Shown: positions 1 through 8,087 of the stretch, piece by piece
Layout: every line of letters begins with the position of its first letter
Position numbering within the stretch: the first letter of the stretch is position 1
From: Myxacorys almedinensis A
GTDB taxonomy: Bacteria; Cyanobacteriota; Cyanobacteriia; Leptolyngbyales; Leptolyngbyaceae
Length of the DNA stretch: 64,000 bases
Direction: 5' to 3'
Assembly: GCF_010091945.1 (NCBI RefSeq)
Contig: NZ_WVIE01000027.1
Location: forward strand, 1-64,000
Translations under genes and position numbers: made by a program
Notes under the pieces: generated by a model
What the model saw: only the letters and a program-made list of their open reading frames with translations
Databases searched by the model: none
Told to the model about the DNA's origin: nothing

Positions 1-182
1 GGGTAATTTCAGATGGATGAGAAGTTAGCACTTTCACCCTATCTGTTTTGCCCCTTCCTTATCCCGAACTCAGGTTAGCGTAGCTAAACCTCGAAGCTTG
101 CAATTCTCTGACCAAAAATAGCGTACTTCAAAATTTTGCGCCACAACCGATTGAGTCTCCTCGAACTATTATTCTCAAACTA

Positions 183-890
183 TTATTGCTGGCGAATTGC
201 GATCGTGTAAGAAGGTCGTTGCTGATTGCGTTGACTCTTGACCAAACGAAAATCACGGTCGATATATAGATGCTCAAGCTGAGGGGTTGCTAAGAAACTG
301 GTGCCAACTTTTTTAGCTGTACTTTTGTCTAGACTGCTCAAATCAGGTGCCTTTGGCGCATCCCCTTTGCTGAGTTTGGATCTGACAACCTTGCTCAACC
401 AACTCTCTGCCCTTTCAGACGTGAGCAGACTCCCTCTCCACCTGAATGCTTGCTCAATGCCGACATTCTGGATGTACCACTGACCATTCTGCACTACAAA
501 TTTTTGCAATAACATAAAATCGTAAGCCAGCAGAAAGGCAGAAAATGCCTGGAGAAAGGAGTTGCGTTGCCCCGGAGCATAGCGGGCAATATTGGCGTAG
601 TAACCATTGTCTTGAAAGATTTGGTAGGACTGCTCTCGAACTCGTCCGGGCAAGATTTCGATGAACGGGATCGTAGACCAGACCGGTAACCACACGCCGA
701 GCACGATCGCCACCTGCTCTTCGGCACTGGAAAATGGATTGCGCTGACTTAATTCTGCAAATAGGGGTGCCAGGGTGCTTTGGTAAAACTTTACTTTTTG
801 ACTCAAGGGCGCTCGATCGTTGCCTTCACCCAGCTTCAAAATCTCCTGCTTGAGGTCGTCTGTGCTTCTATGACTTAAATTGGGGGGCAC
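183..890 (-). CDS. Conserved protein, function unknown (possible PAP/fibrillin relative)
   Basis: This 235-residue protein has no signal peptide or membrane segment. Its centre carries a well-defined block (residues about 60-105: VWLPVWSTIPF, then SYQIFQDNGYYANIARYAPG) that I associate with cyanobacterial proteins of unknown function. The block faintly resembles plastid-lipid-associated (fibrillin) proteins, but this is an impression and not a motif match. The C-terminal third is basic and rich in Ser/Lys. It has no same-strand neighbour nearby; the next 280 bp hold a MITE-like repeat. The start at 890 is the only ATG that keeps the whole conserved part. Confidence 0.6.
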   Translation of the reverse strand: MPPNLSHRSTDDLKQEILKLGEGNDRAPLSQKVKFYQSTLAPLFAELSQRNPFSSAEEQVAIVLGVWLPVWSTIPFIEILPGRVREQSYQIFQDNGYYANIARYAPGQRNSFLQAFSAFLLAYDFMLLQKFVVQNGQWYIQNVGIEQAFRWRGSLLTSERAESWLSKVVRSKLSKGDAPKAPDLSSLDKSTAKKVGTSFLATPQLEHLYIDRDFRLVKSQRNQQRPSYTIAIRQQ

Positions 891-921
891 TATTCATCCT
901 CCAAACGTCGCCTCTCGTCTT

Positions 922-1070
922 ATACCAAATTAATCTGTAAATGCGACAGATATGCGACCTCCCCCAACCCTTCTTTAGCCAGGAGGGGAGCCGGAACGTT
1001 CATCCTGACCCAGGGGGGATGCTGTAGGCAGGGGGGTCGAGGATTTGTCGCAGTGAAACATCAATTTGGT
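922..1070 (+). repeat. MITE-like dispersed repeat, copy 1
   Basis: About 149 bp beginning ATACCAAATTAATCTGT and ending CAATTTGGT, so the ends are inverted repeats (ACCAAATT/AATTTGGT). The interior is GC-rich with runs such as CCTCCCCCAACCC and CCCAGGGGGGATGC. Two further copies occur in this window, at 40151 in the same orientation and at 49314 inverted. The right end of this copy has decayed (GGTC instead of GGTAT). It has no coding capacity. Confidence 0.85.
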
Positions 1071-1167
1071 CTTAGCGTAACGTAAGCAGACAGTGGTTCG
1101 CTGGTATGAAAAAGACAGCGATCGCTACGTTGGAGAAACGCCGAGCATTGATACCGAGTTTGCCCCA

Positions 1168-1428
1168 TCACAAATCCGCCCGGATCGTAAACGAATAGTC
1201 TCCTCCCGGTTCTAATTGATAGTCTTTGGCTTCTAAAAATCGCCCCAACGGTTCTTTAATCAAGGCGCGACCCAGCGATGGATGGATAACCAACTGCCCG
1301 CAGCGAAACAGCCAGCGAAATTGCCACTCGTAATGGTTGGCGATCACCTCGCCCTCAATCTCGCCACGTTGCCAAGAGTGGCGAAAGATGCGGACATGAG
1401 CAGTCGTTTCGGGAAGGCGCTTAGACAC
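1168..1428 (-). CDS. Small conserved cyanobacterial protein (DUF3146-like)
   Basis: An 86-residue soluble protein with a pattern typical of a conserved small cyanobacterial family: SWQRGEIEGEVIA, then YEWQFRW, PSLGRALIKEPLGRFL and a closing GGDYSFTIRA. I recognise it as probable DUF3146 from memory; the function is unknown. It lies 35 bp downstream of pth on the same strand and could be cotranscribed with tatA and pth. The length fits the family. Confidence 0.7.
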   Translation of the reverse strand: MSKRLPETTAHVRIFRHSWQRGEIEGEVIANHYEWQFRWLFRCGQLVIHPSLGRALIKEPLGRFLEAKDYQLEPGGDYSFTIRADL

Positions 1429-1463
1429 AGTACTTAAATCTAAGAGTGCTTAAATTCAGGTTT

Positions 1464-2081
1464 TTATTCAACACTACGATTGTTGTAAAGGCTCATTGCT
1501 TTTTCAACCCCCTGCTTGAGGCTGACTTCGATCGCGCTGACAGTCAACTCTAAAACGTCGTCGATCATCGGTTTCTCAGAGGGGGCAAAGGTTCCCAGCA
1601 CATGAGAAACGGCATCTTTGTCTCCAAGACGTGACTTAGGGCTACCAATGCCGATGCGTAACCGGGGAAAGGTTTGAGTGCCAAGATGCGCGATCGCAGA
1701 TTTCATGCCGTTTTGCCCCCCGGCTGAGCCAGACAACCGCAGGCGCAGTTTGCCAACGGGCAGATCCATATCGTCATAAATCACCATCACCGATTCGGGC
1801 GGGAGTTTATACCAATCCACCACGGCGCGGATCGATTGTCCTGAATTGTTCATGTAAGTGGTGGGTCGAAGCAGGCGAATTTTTCCCACCGGACTTAAGC
1901 CCTCACCAAACCATCCCTGAAACTTCTTGTTCTCTGCCATGGGAATTTGCCAGACCTTTGCGAGTTTTGCGATCGCCATAAAACCGACGTTGTGGCGGGT
2001 CTGTTCGTATTTTGCACCGGGGTTTCCGAGTCCTACAATCAGGTGGGGAAGGACTAATTTAGGGGGCGTATCGTCGCTCAT
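1464..2081 (-). CDS. pth: Peptidyl-tRNA hydrolase
   Basis: Pth frees tRNA from prematurely released peptidyl-tRNA in the cytoplasm. The protein shows the family's VGLGNPGAKYEQTRHNVGF segment, which includes the catalytic His of the TRHNVG motif, then PTTYMNNSGQS and DDMDLPVGKLR with GSAGGQNGMKS. From 2081 it is 205 residues, the usual size. An upstream ATG at 2141 would add 20 residues and overlap tatA by 47 bp. The ATG at 2081 lies 13 bp past the tatA stop and fits an operon better, so I chose it. Confidence 0.95.
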   Translation of the reverse strand: MSDDTPPKLVLPHLIVGLGNPGAKYEQTRHNVGFMAIAKLAKVWQIPMAENKKFQGWFGEGLSPVGKIRLLRPTTYMNNSGQSIRAVVDWYKLPPESVMVIYDDMDLPVGKLRLRLSGSAGGQNGMKSAIAHLGTQTFPRLRIGIGSPKSRLGDKDAVSHVLGTFAPSEKPMIDDVLELTVSAIEVSLKQGVEKAMSLYNNRSVE

Positions 2082-2094
2082 GCGTTGGGGTAAG

Positions 2095-2397
2095 CTAGCC
2101 GTCTTTCTCGGTGGTGTTGGTTGCGATCGCGGGTTCTTCAAGCTGCTCTTCGGCAGGGGAAAGGCTAGGTTTCTCAGACGGCTCTAGCGTCGCTTCCATG
2201 GTCTGGGGGGCAGGTTTCTCTAATTGGTCTGCTTCTCGCTTAAATTCTGACTCAAACTCTTTTGATGCGTCCTGAAAACTCCGAATGGCTTTCCCCATGC
2301 TTTTGCCAATTTCTGGTAGTTTTTTGGGACCAAACACCAGTAAGGCGACGACCATAATGAGTACCATTTCTGGCAAGCCAATGCCGAAGACGTTCAT
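2095..2397 (-). CDS. tatA: Sec-independent translocase subunit TatA/E
   Basis: This is a 100-residue subunit of the twin-arginine translocase, which moves folded proteins across the thylakoid or plasma membrane. It has a short periplasmic N-terminus, one membrane helix (about residues 8-20) ending in VFGPKKLPEIGKS, the FGP hinge of the TatA family, then an amphipathic helix and a long acidic Glu/Pro-rich tail. TatA, TatB and TatE are hard to separate by sequence; TatA/E is the usual reading in cyanobacteria. Pth follows 13 bp downstream. Rieske (49862) and NrtA (52856) in this window carry TAT-like signals. Confidence 0.9.
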   Translation of the reverse strand: MNVFGIGLPEMVLIMVVALLVFGPKKLPEIGKSMGKAIRSFQDASKEFESEFKREADQLEKPAPQTMEATLEPSEKPSLSPAEEQLEEPAIATNTTEKDG

Positions 2398-2584
2398 GAG
2401 GGGAGGCTCCTGAAGTAGGGATGAGGGATGAAAAGTTAAGACAGATACATTGTAGTAGCTTCAGGATTTGAGGTCACGGCGCACGCTCAAATCGCCTCTT
2501 TTTTATCTGGGTTGAGTCCTATTTCAGCGTGAAGCGTCTTGCCGGTTAGATTGTTCCTTGTTTTTACAGCACGTTTTCAGTCTC

Positions 2585-2710
2585 AAGCTCGGAGTTTCGC
2601 GATCAACGCTCGACTATTGGAGTTCAAAGCTCGGAGTTTCGTGATCAAAGCTCGGAGTGTGGAGCTAAAAGCTCGGAGTTTCGTGATCAAAGCTCGGAGT
2701 GTGGAGTTCA
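2585..2710. repeat. 21-bp minisatellite, six units in an alternating A/B pattern
   Basis: There are six consecutive units of exactly 21 bp, each beginning AAGCTCGGAGT (the second unit is diverged). Units alternate between an A ending TTTCGTGATCA and a B ending GTGGAGTTCA, so the real period is 42 bp, three times. A decayed seventh unit may continue to about 2731. It sits just upstream of the restriction-modification gene. On the minus strand it is open and reads as Leu/Arg-rich heptads (LRALITK, LRAFSST). Confidence 0.9.
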
Positions 2711-2838
2711 GAACTTGAAGCTTGGTGCAAGAGGCGCGATCGCTCGATGTTGAGGAAGCGATCGCATCTCTTGCGTTTGGATCAGTCTTCCGCAAACCAT
2801 GGATAATGGTCGGAATTGTGGCATCGGAGACCGTTTTC

Positions 2839-5800
2839 ATGGCAACCCGCACGGATAAAGCCCTGTTTAACCGCAAAGTTTTGAATACGGCGATCGCGCA
2901 CTATGGGTTTCCGGCAGATTTAGAGGCGCGGTATCAGAAAATTTTGGCATGGGTGGAGTCGCTGGAGGCAGGAACGCTGTATCAAGTGAAAGAAACGGCG
3001 CTGCATGGACAGTTCTTGCGGGATGTATTTCAAGAGGTGTTGGGATATCGATCGATGATCGAGGGCGGCGGAAAAACGTGGGAGATTGCCGCAGAAGAAA
3101 CGATCGCGAATGGGGGAGGATCGGCAGATGGAGCGCTGGGATTTTTTAGCGGCAAGGAAACGACGAAGGGAAAGGTCAAACTTGAAGGGCAGGTGATTGC
3201 ACCAATCGAGCTAAAAGGTGCAAAAGCGGATCTAGATCGACAAAAGGCGGGAGAATCTCCTGTGGATCAGGGGTGGCGATATGCAAATCATACGGCGGGG
3301 TGTCGATGGGTATTGGTGTCGAACTATCGCGAGATTCGACTTTACCAAACGAGCAAGAGTACGGCGTATTATGAGGCGTTTTTTCTAGAAGAGTTGGCAG
3401 ATTTGGAGGCGTTTAAGCGGTTTTATTTTGTGCTGTGTCGGCAAAATTTCCTACCGTTCAAAGCGGGACTCGATCAGGTTTCACGCATTGATCAGGTATT
3501 GAAGGCGTCGGATCTTCGGCAAGAGGAAGTTACCGATGAGTTGTACGCGGAATACAAAAATATTCGTGAATTGTTGGTGAATGACTTTATTCGCACGCAA
3601 ACGACGGGTGCAAATCAAGAACTAATTCTGATTGAGAAGGCACAGAAGCTGCTCGATCGCATTCTGTTTATTGCCTTTTGCGAAGATCAGGGACTTTTAC
3701 CCAAAGAGACGCTAAAAAATGCCCATGATGCCAGGTCTGCATATACATCAGAGTCGATTTGGGAGATTTATAAGCGATTATTTCGCTGGGTGGACAAGGG
3801 CAATGAGGAACCTGCGATCGCAGGATATAACGGCGGTTTGTTTGCGTATGATTCGATTCTGGATGGACAGCTAACGGTTCCTGATTCGCGCTGTACGCGG
3901 CTGAAAAATCTAGCGCGGTTTGAGTTTGATACGGAAGTGTCGGCAGATATTTTAGGACGCATCTTTGAGCAATCGATTACTGACCTCGAAGAACTGAAGG
4001 CAGAGAAAACAGGTCAGACGTTTGATGAGAAAAAAGGCAAACGCAAGACTCAGGGAGTGTATTACACGCCTGCTTGGGTGACGCAATATATGGTAGCGAC
4101 AGCATTAGGCGGCTATTTGCAACGACGGGAGCAGGAGATTCGCGATCGCTTCACCCCAAAAGAGCTAAATACCAAGGTAGGAGAGATTCGGTTTTGGCAG
4201 ACGGTGCGAGACGAGGCGCTTAAACCTGTGCGGGTGATTGATCCGGCGTGTGGATCGGGGGCATTTTTGATTGCGGCGTTTGATTATTTGCTGCGATCGC
4301 ACGATCGGCTGAATCGACAGCTTGCCGCGTTGGGATCTGCGACGGAAAATTTAGCGGCGATCGACCGATGGATTCTAACGGAGAATCTGTTTGGTGTAGA
4401 TTTGTCGCCCGAATCGGTAGAGATTACGAAACTTTCGCTGTGGCTGAAGACGGCGGCTCCGGGAAAGACACTAACGGATTTAGATAACAACATTAAATTC
4501 GGAAATTCGATTGTGGATGATCGAAACTGGGATGTGAATGCGTTTCCTTGGGAGTCTCAGTTTCCACAAGTATTTGCGGCGGATGGGTTTGATGTAGCGA
4601 TCGGCAATCCGCCCTATGTGCGGCAGGAGTTTTTGTCGCATGTGAAGCCGTTCTTGCAGCAACATTATGCGTCTTACGATGGCGTGGCAGATCTGTACAC
4701 CTATTTTTATGAGAAGGGGCTAAAAATCCTCAAACCCAATGGATTGCTGTCGTATATTGTCACGAATAAATGGCTGCGATCGGGCTATGGGGAAGGGTTG
4801 CGCCGCTTTTTTACCCAAAATTCGGTGTTTGAGCAGATTATCGATTTTGGTCATGCGCCCATCTTTCAGGATGCGGATACATTTCCCTGTATTGTAGTGG
4901 CGCGGAAGTCTCTGAATTCAGGACAGAAGCTAGAAGAAAAAGCAGATGAATCTGAACAAAAACAAGTGATCATTTGTCCGGTTCCACGAGAGCAATTATC
5001 TAACATTAATCTCGCTGAATATGTAGAAGAACAAGCTTATCAAGTTCCTTGGTCTCGCTTTAATGCAGATGCGTGGAGCTTAGAACGTTCAGACGTTGAT
5101 GATTTAATGCGAAAGATTCAACAAGTAGGAATTCCATTGAGAGAACTTATTGAAGTTAAGCCACTTCGAGGAATAGTAACGGGTTTAAATGAAGCATTTT
5201 TAATCGATGAGACAACAAAAAACTATCTTGTTCAAGCTGATCCAAAATGCGCTGAAATTATTAAACCTTATCTACGTGGTCAGGACATCGGACGATGGAT
5301 TCCTGAGTGGAAGAATCTTTGGATGATTCTAGCTACTCAGAAAATCGATATTGAACAGTACGCTTCTGTAAAGGCTTATCTAGAACAATTCCGCAAAAAA
5401 CTAGAAGCAAGAGCAGGTAATCAGCTATGGTGGCAAATTCAAGGAAAACTAGCTGCTTATGAGATTTTTGAGCAGCCAAAAATTGTATATCAAGAAATAC
5501 AATTTCATCCGGCATATAGTTTCGATAGTAGTAACTACTTCACCAATAACAAAGGTTTTATTCTTGCAACTGCTGATTTATACGTTTTAGCAGCACTTAA
5601 TTCTCCACTCATGTGGTGGCACAATTGGCGCTACTTGCCTCACATGAAAGATGACGCATTAACTCCTGCTGGTTACGTGATGGAGAATCTTCCCATCGCG
5701 CCACCCACCGACGACATACGATCGCAAGTCGAACCCATCGTTTCCCGCCTAATCGAAATCACCAAAGCCAATCAAGACAGCTACCGAGACGTACTCAACT

Positions 5801-6147
5801 GGTTGCGCTCCAGATTCCGCATCGAAAAACCCGGACAAAAACTCGAAACCTTCGCCACCCTCACCCTGCAAGAAATGCACGACGAAGTGAGAAAACGCAT
5901 TCCCAAAGCCGGATCGAAAAGTAGCGATCGCTTAGGCATCGCCGGACAAAAAGAAGTCACCCAAGCCTACAACGACTACGCCCTCCCCATCCAAACCCGC
6001 ACCACCGAAGCCCAAACCCTCGAACATCGCCTCTCAGACCTGATCAATCAAGCCTACGGCTTAACCGACGAAGAAATTAATTTGATGTGGAAAACCGCGC
6101 CACCTCGAATGCCCATTGGGCGACAGCCAAACCCAACAGTAAAATAA
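2839..6147 (+). CDS. Single-chain restriction-modification enzyme (Eco57I/Type IIG-like methylase with nuclease domain)
   Basis: The 1102-residue protein combines a possible PD-(D/E)XK nuclease (PIELKGAKADLD, Glu124 and Lys126) with an N6-adenine methylase: motif I DPACGSGAFL (about 468), FGVDLSPESVEITKLSLWLK, and motif IV NPPY (about 590). A C-terminal target-recognition region with the TaqI-type ending NLPIAPP follows. Such enzymes cut and methylate one site from one chain. I chose ATG 2839 because GGAGA lies nine bases upstream; the frame is open back to a TTG at 2722 inside the repeat. Codons of about 4910-5690 are markedly AT-richer than either flank. A PIN gene follows 4 bp later. Confidence 0.88.
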   Translation: MATRTDKALFNRKVLNTAIAHYGFPADLEARYQKILAWVESLEAGTLYQVKETALHGQFLRDVFQEVLGYRSMIEGGGKTWEIAAEETIANGGGSADGALGFFSGKETTKGKVKLEGQVIAPIELKGAKADLDRQKAGESPVDQGWRYANHTAGCRWVLVSNYREIRLYQTSKSTAYYEAFFLEELADLEAFKRFYFVLCRQNFLPFKAGLDQVSRIDQVLKASDLRQEEVTDELYAEYKNIRELLVNDFIRTQTTGANQELILIEKAQKLLDRILFIAFCEDQGLLPKETLKNAHDARSAYTSESIWEIYKRLFRWVDKGNEEPAIAGYNGGLFAYDSILDGQLTVPDSRCTRLKNLARFEFDTEVSADILGRIFEQSITDLEELKAEKTGQTFDEKKGKRKTQGVYYTPAWVTQYMVATALGGYLQRREQEIRDRFTPKELNTKVGEIRFWQTVRDEALKPVRVIDPACGSGAFLIAAFDYLLRSHDRLNRQLAALGSATENLAAIDRWILTENLFGVDLSPESVEITKLSLWLKTAAPGKTLTDLDNNIKFGNSIVDDRNWDVNAFPWESQFPQVFAADGFDVAIGNPPYVRQEFLSHVKPFLQQHYASYDGVADLYTYFYEKGLKILKPNGLLSYIVTNKWLRSGYGEGLRRFFTQNSVFEQIIDFGHAPIFQDADTFPCIVVARKSLNSGQKLEEKADESEQKQVIICPVPREQLSNINLAEYVEEQAYQVPWSRFNADAWSLERSDVDDLMRKIQQVGIPLRELIEVKPLRGIVTGLNEAFLIDETTKNYLVQADPKCAEIIKPYLRGQDIGRWIPEWKNLWMILATQKIDIEQYASVKAYLEQFRKKLEARAGNQLWWQIQGKLAAYEIFEQPKIVYQEIQFHPAYSFDSSNYFTNNKGFILATADLYVLAALNSPLMWWHNWRYLPHMKDDALTPAGYVMENLPIAPPTDDIRSQVEPIVSRLIEITKANQDSYRDVLNWLRSRFRIEKPGQKLETFATLTLQEMHDEVRKRIPKAGSKSSDRLGIAGQKEVTQAYNDYALPIQTRTTEAQTLEHRLSDLINQAYGLTDEEINLMWKTAPPRMPIGRQPNPTVK

Positions 6148-6151
6148 GCTT

Positions 6152-6622
6152 ATGGAACAGCAATACACAATTTATATGGATGTCTGCTGTCTGAATCGCC
6201 CCTTCGATGATTGGCTACAACCTCGAATTCGTCTAGAAGCCGAAGCCGTTCTAGCAATCACTTATCGCTGTCAATCCGGCGAATGGCAACTAGTGAGCAG
6301 TACCGCCCTTGAGTCAGAAATCGCACAGACACCCAATTCTACTAAACGACAGCGTGTTCTTGATTCACTCGTTCTTGCTCACACTAAAGTTCTTGTTACA
6401 AAAATAATCCTAAGCAGAGCAAAAGAACTTACTGCTTTAGGACTTAAATCATTTGATGCCTTGCATGTTGCTTGTGCTGAATCAGCCAATGTTGACGTTT
6501 TTCTAACCACCGACGATCGCTTGCTCCGGCACACTCAAAGTCATCAGTCGGAAATCGCCGTTCAGGTTGCCAATCCTGTAGCTTGGTTAATGAAAGTATC
6601 TAAACTAGAAGGAGATGCTTAA
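6152..6622 (+). CDS. PIN-domain protein, likely toxin
   Basis: A 156-residue PIN-like ribonuclease candidate. It opens with MDVCCLNRPFDD, where the early Asp is the first acidic residue of a PIN site. It continues with LVSSTALESEI, then KSFDALHVACAE (second acidic site) and VFLTTDDRLL (third). PIN toxins cleave RNA. The gene starts 4 bp after the restriction-modification stop and almost abuts the small gene at 6624, giving a toxin-first pair. Its AT content is higher than that of the preceding 400 bp. Confidence 0.8.
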   Translation: MEQQYTIYMDVCCLNRPFDDWLQPRIRLEAEAVLAITYRCQSGEWQLVSSTALESEIAQTPNSTKRQRVLDSLVLAHTKVLVTKIILSRAKELTALGLKSFDALHVACAESANVDVFLTTDDRLLRHTQSHQSEIAVQVANPVAWLMKVSKLEGDA

Positions 6623-6623
6623 A

Positions 6624-6824
6624 ATGACGCCCGTTGAACTCAATCAAAAAGGTTTCAAAGCACTAGTTGATGCGTTGGGCTATGTAGATGCAGTCAGATT
6701 TCTAAAGCAATTTGACAACGGTAGTGGTGATTACACTCAAGAACGAAGGCAATGGCTAGATCATCTCAGCCTTGATGACATCTGGGCAGATCTTCAACAG
6801 CGACAAATTGAGACTCAAGAGTAA
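6624..6824 (+). CDS. Small putative antitoxin partner of the PIN protein
   Basis: A 66-residue soluble protein with the pattern NGSGDYTQERRQWLDHLSLDD in its second half. I recall similar short genes directly behind PIN genes of this type in cyanobacteria, so an antitoxin role is inferred from position. AAGGAG at 6609-6614 has better spacing to the ATG at 6624 than to the one at 6615, so 6624 is chosen. It has no recognised DNA-binding domain. Confidence 0.6.
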   Translation: MTPVELNQKGFKALVDALGYVDAVRFLKQFDNGSGDYTQERRQWLDHLSLDDIWADLQQRQIETQE

Positions 6825-6869
6825 ACAATCTAAGCCACAAAGAAATCAAAATCGAAAATACTGAGTAAG

Positions 6870-7446
6870 TTACTGCTCTGCATCGTCTTTCACATCAAAA
6901 CTCACGCCTTCGTATAGCTCCTCAATCCCTATCTCCAGACCCACAGAAGCAAGCCGAATTTGCTGATCGCTTGATCCATAATCACGCAACAGCAAGCCTT
7001 CAGAGGTTTTTGTGTAGTGTTCGATTTCTAACTGATATTGATTAATCATCACGTACTCCTGAAACTCAGGAATCGAGCGGTAATCCTTAAACTTGTCAGA
7101 GCGATCGTAACTTTGAGTCGATTTTGACAAGACCTCAACAATCAAACAAGGATTGGTCACCGTGTCTTTGCGTTGCCCCTGAAACGCAGGCTCACCCTCA
7201 ATCACCATCACATCTGGATATGTATACTGCCGATATTAAGGAATCCAAAGCCACAAATCATTCACAAAAGGTCTGCGTTCTTGCCTCGCAAGCAAATTTT
7301 AGATAAGCATACAGGCTGCCTACGATTCGGTTATGGTCGATCGATCCGCCCGTCATTGGCACAATCTCACCATCTCGATACTCATTCCGAAACTCAGCGT
7401 TTTCTTCAAGCGCCAGATATTCCTCTAGCGTGTAATGTTGCTGCAC
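6870..7446 (-). pseudogene. Uma2-family gene broken by a frameshift and a stop
   Basis: The two halves of one Uma2 (PD-(D/E)XK-like, function uncertain) gene lie in different frames. The 5' half begins with GTG at 7446 (QQHYTLEEYLALEE) and leaves frame at an A run on the plus strand (7266-7269), where removing one base restores FVNDLWLWIP. A second lesion is an in-frame TAA at 7236-7238, where homologues have IPxYRQYTYPD. The 3' half (VMVIEGEP, then CLIVEVLSKSTQSYDR) is intact and holds the EVLS active-site region. An intact Uma2 gene lies at 62121. Confidence 0.85.
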
Positions 7447-7452
7447 TGAAGT

Positions 7453-7632
7453 TTACATAGCTGCCTCTCTTAGAAACTGTGCAGTTACGACACGCAACTC
7501 CGCAGGAAACGCCCGTGCTAAATAGTACGTCTTTACCCACTTACCCAATGACTCTGACCCAACGATTCTGAAGCCGCTAGCTTTACATTCGTGCTTCACA
7601 AAAAAATCCCAGACAAGCTGGGATTTCATCAT
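7453..7632 (-). CDS. Possible small gene, 59 codons, unrecognised
   Basis: This frame on the minus strand runs from ATG ATG at 7632-7627 to TAA at 7455-7453 and ends 6 bp before the broken Uma2 gene. The product begins MMKSQLVWDFF and continues FRIVGSESLGKWVKTYYLAR and FPAELRVVTAQFL. The residue make-up is protein-like, with no low-complexity bias. I do not recognise the family. The first codons overlap the psbH terminator hairpin and there is no clear ribosome-binding site, so it may be a remnant or start elsewhere. Confidence 0.4.
   Translation of the reverse strand: MMKSQLVWDFFVKHECKASGFRIVGSESLGKWVKTYYLARAFPAELRVVTAQFLREAAM
7601..7626 (-). terminator. Rho-independent terminator of psbH
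   Basis: On the minus strand a 9-bp stem AAATCCCAG/CTGGGATTT with a 5-base loop is followed by a T run. It lies about 40 bp after the psbH stop. Confidence 0.85.
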
Positions 7633-7663
7633 GCACTAGCAAATATCAAGCCAAGACGACCCA

Positions 7664-7867
7664 TTAGCCGCCCAAGCTTCTCCAGTCAACACTGAAGTCA
7701 TTCAGAATTAGAGAGGAGTTGTAAATTTGCAGAATGATTAGCAGAAAGACGAGAAACAATGCCATGAAAACGCCCATTAGAGGCGTTGTTCCCCAGCCCG
7801 GAACGACTTTTCCGTATTCGGAATTAAGGGGTTTTAGAACATCTCCCAACCGAGTGCGTTGTGCCAT
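7664..7867 (-). CDS. psbH: Photosystem II protein PsbH (10-kDa phosphoprotein)
   Basis: A 67-residue single-helix subunit that stabilises the PSII core near CP47. It shows [23 protein letters not shown] before one membrane helix (about residues 30-48), then the lumenal [13 protein letters not shown]. Length and pattern match cyanobacterial PsbH, which lacks the phosphorylated N-terminal extension of plants. It lies divergent from psbN, with 88 bp between the starts, and has its own terminator. Confidence 0.97.
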   Translation of the reverse strand: MAQRTRLGDVLKPLNSEYGKVVPGWGTTPLMGVFMALFLVFLLIILQIYNSSLILNDFSVDWRSLGG

Positions 7868-7955
7868 TGGCTCACCTTAAAATGATAGTCTCGACAGAAT
7901 TTGTAAATTCTTTGTAATAGTATAGAGGAATCCTTCTCATAATTTGAATCGCGTT

Positions 7956-8087
7956 ATGGAACCCGCAATAGCTCTTAACATTTCTATCTGTGCGGCGCTC
8001 GTTGGCATCACGGGGTATGCGATCTATACCGCGTTTGGTCCGCCGTCTAGGGAGTTGGATGATCCGTTTGAGGATCATGAGGACTAG
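7956..8087 (+). CDS. psbN: PsbN, photosystem II assembly factor
   Basis: A 43-residue protein with an N-terminal membrane helix and the hallmark [20 protein letters not shown] tail. PsbN is a thylakoid protein needed for PSII assembly and repair and is not a core subunit. It is divergent from psbH, the usual cyanobacterial order. Its last 41 bases overlap, in antisense, the end of the mannosidase gene, and a terminator follows 5 bp after its stop. Confidence 0.95.
   Translation: MEPAIALNISICAALVGITGYAIYTAFGPPSRELDDPFEDHED

Noticed and set aside
2585-2710. CRISPR array
   Set aside because: Units are contiguous 21-bp repeats without spacers, and no cas genes are present.
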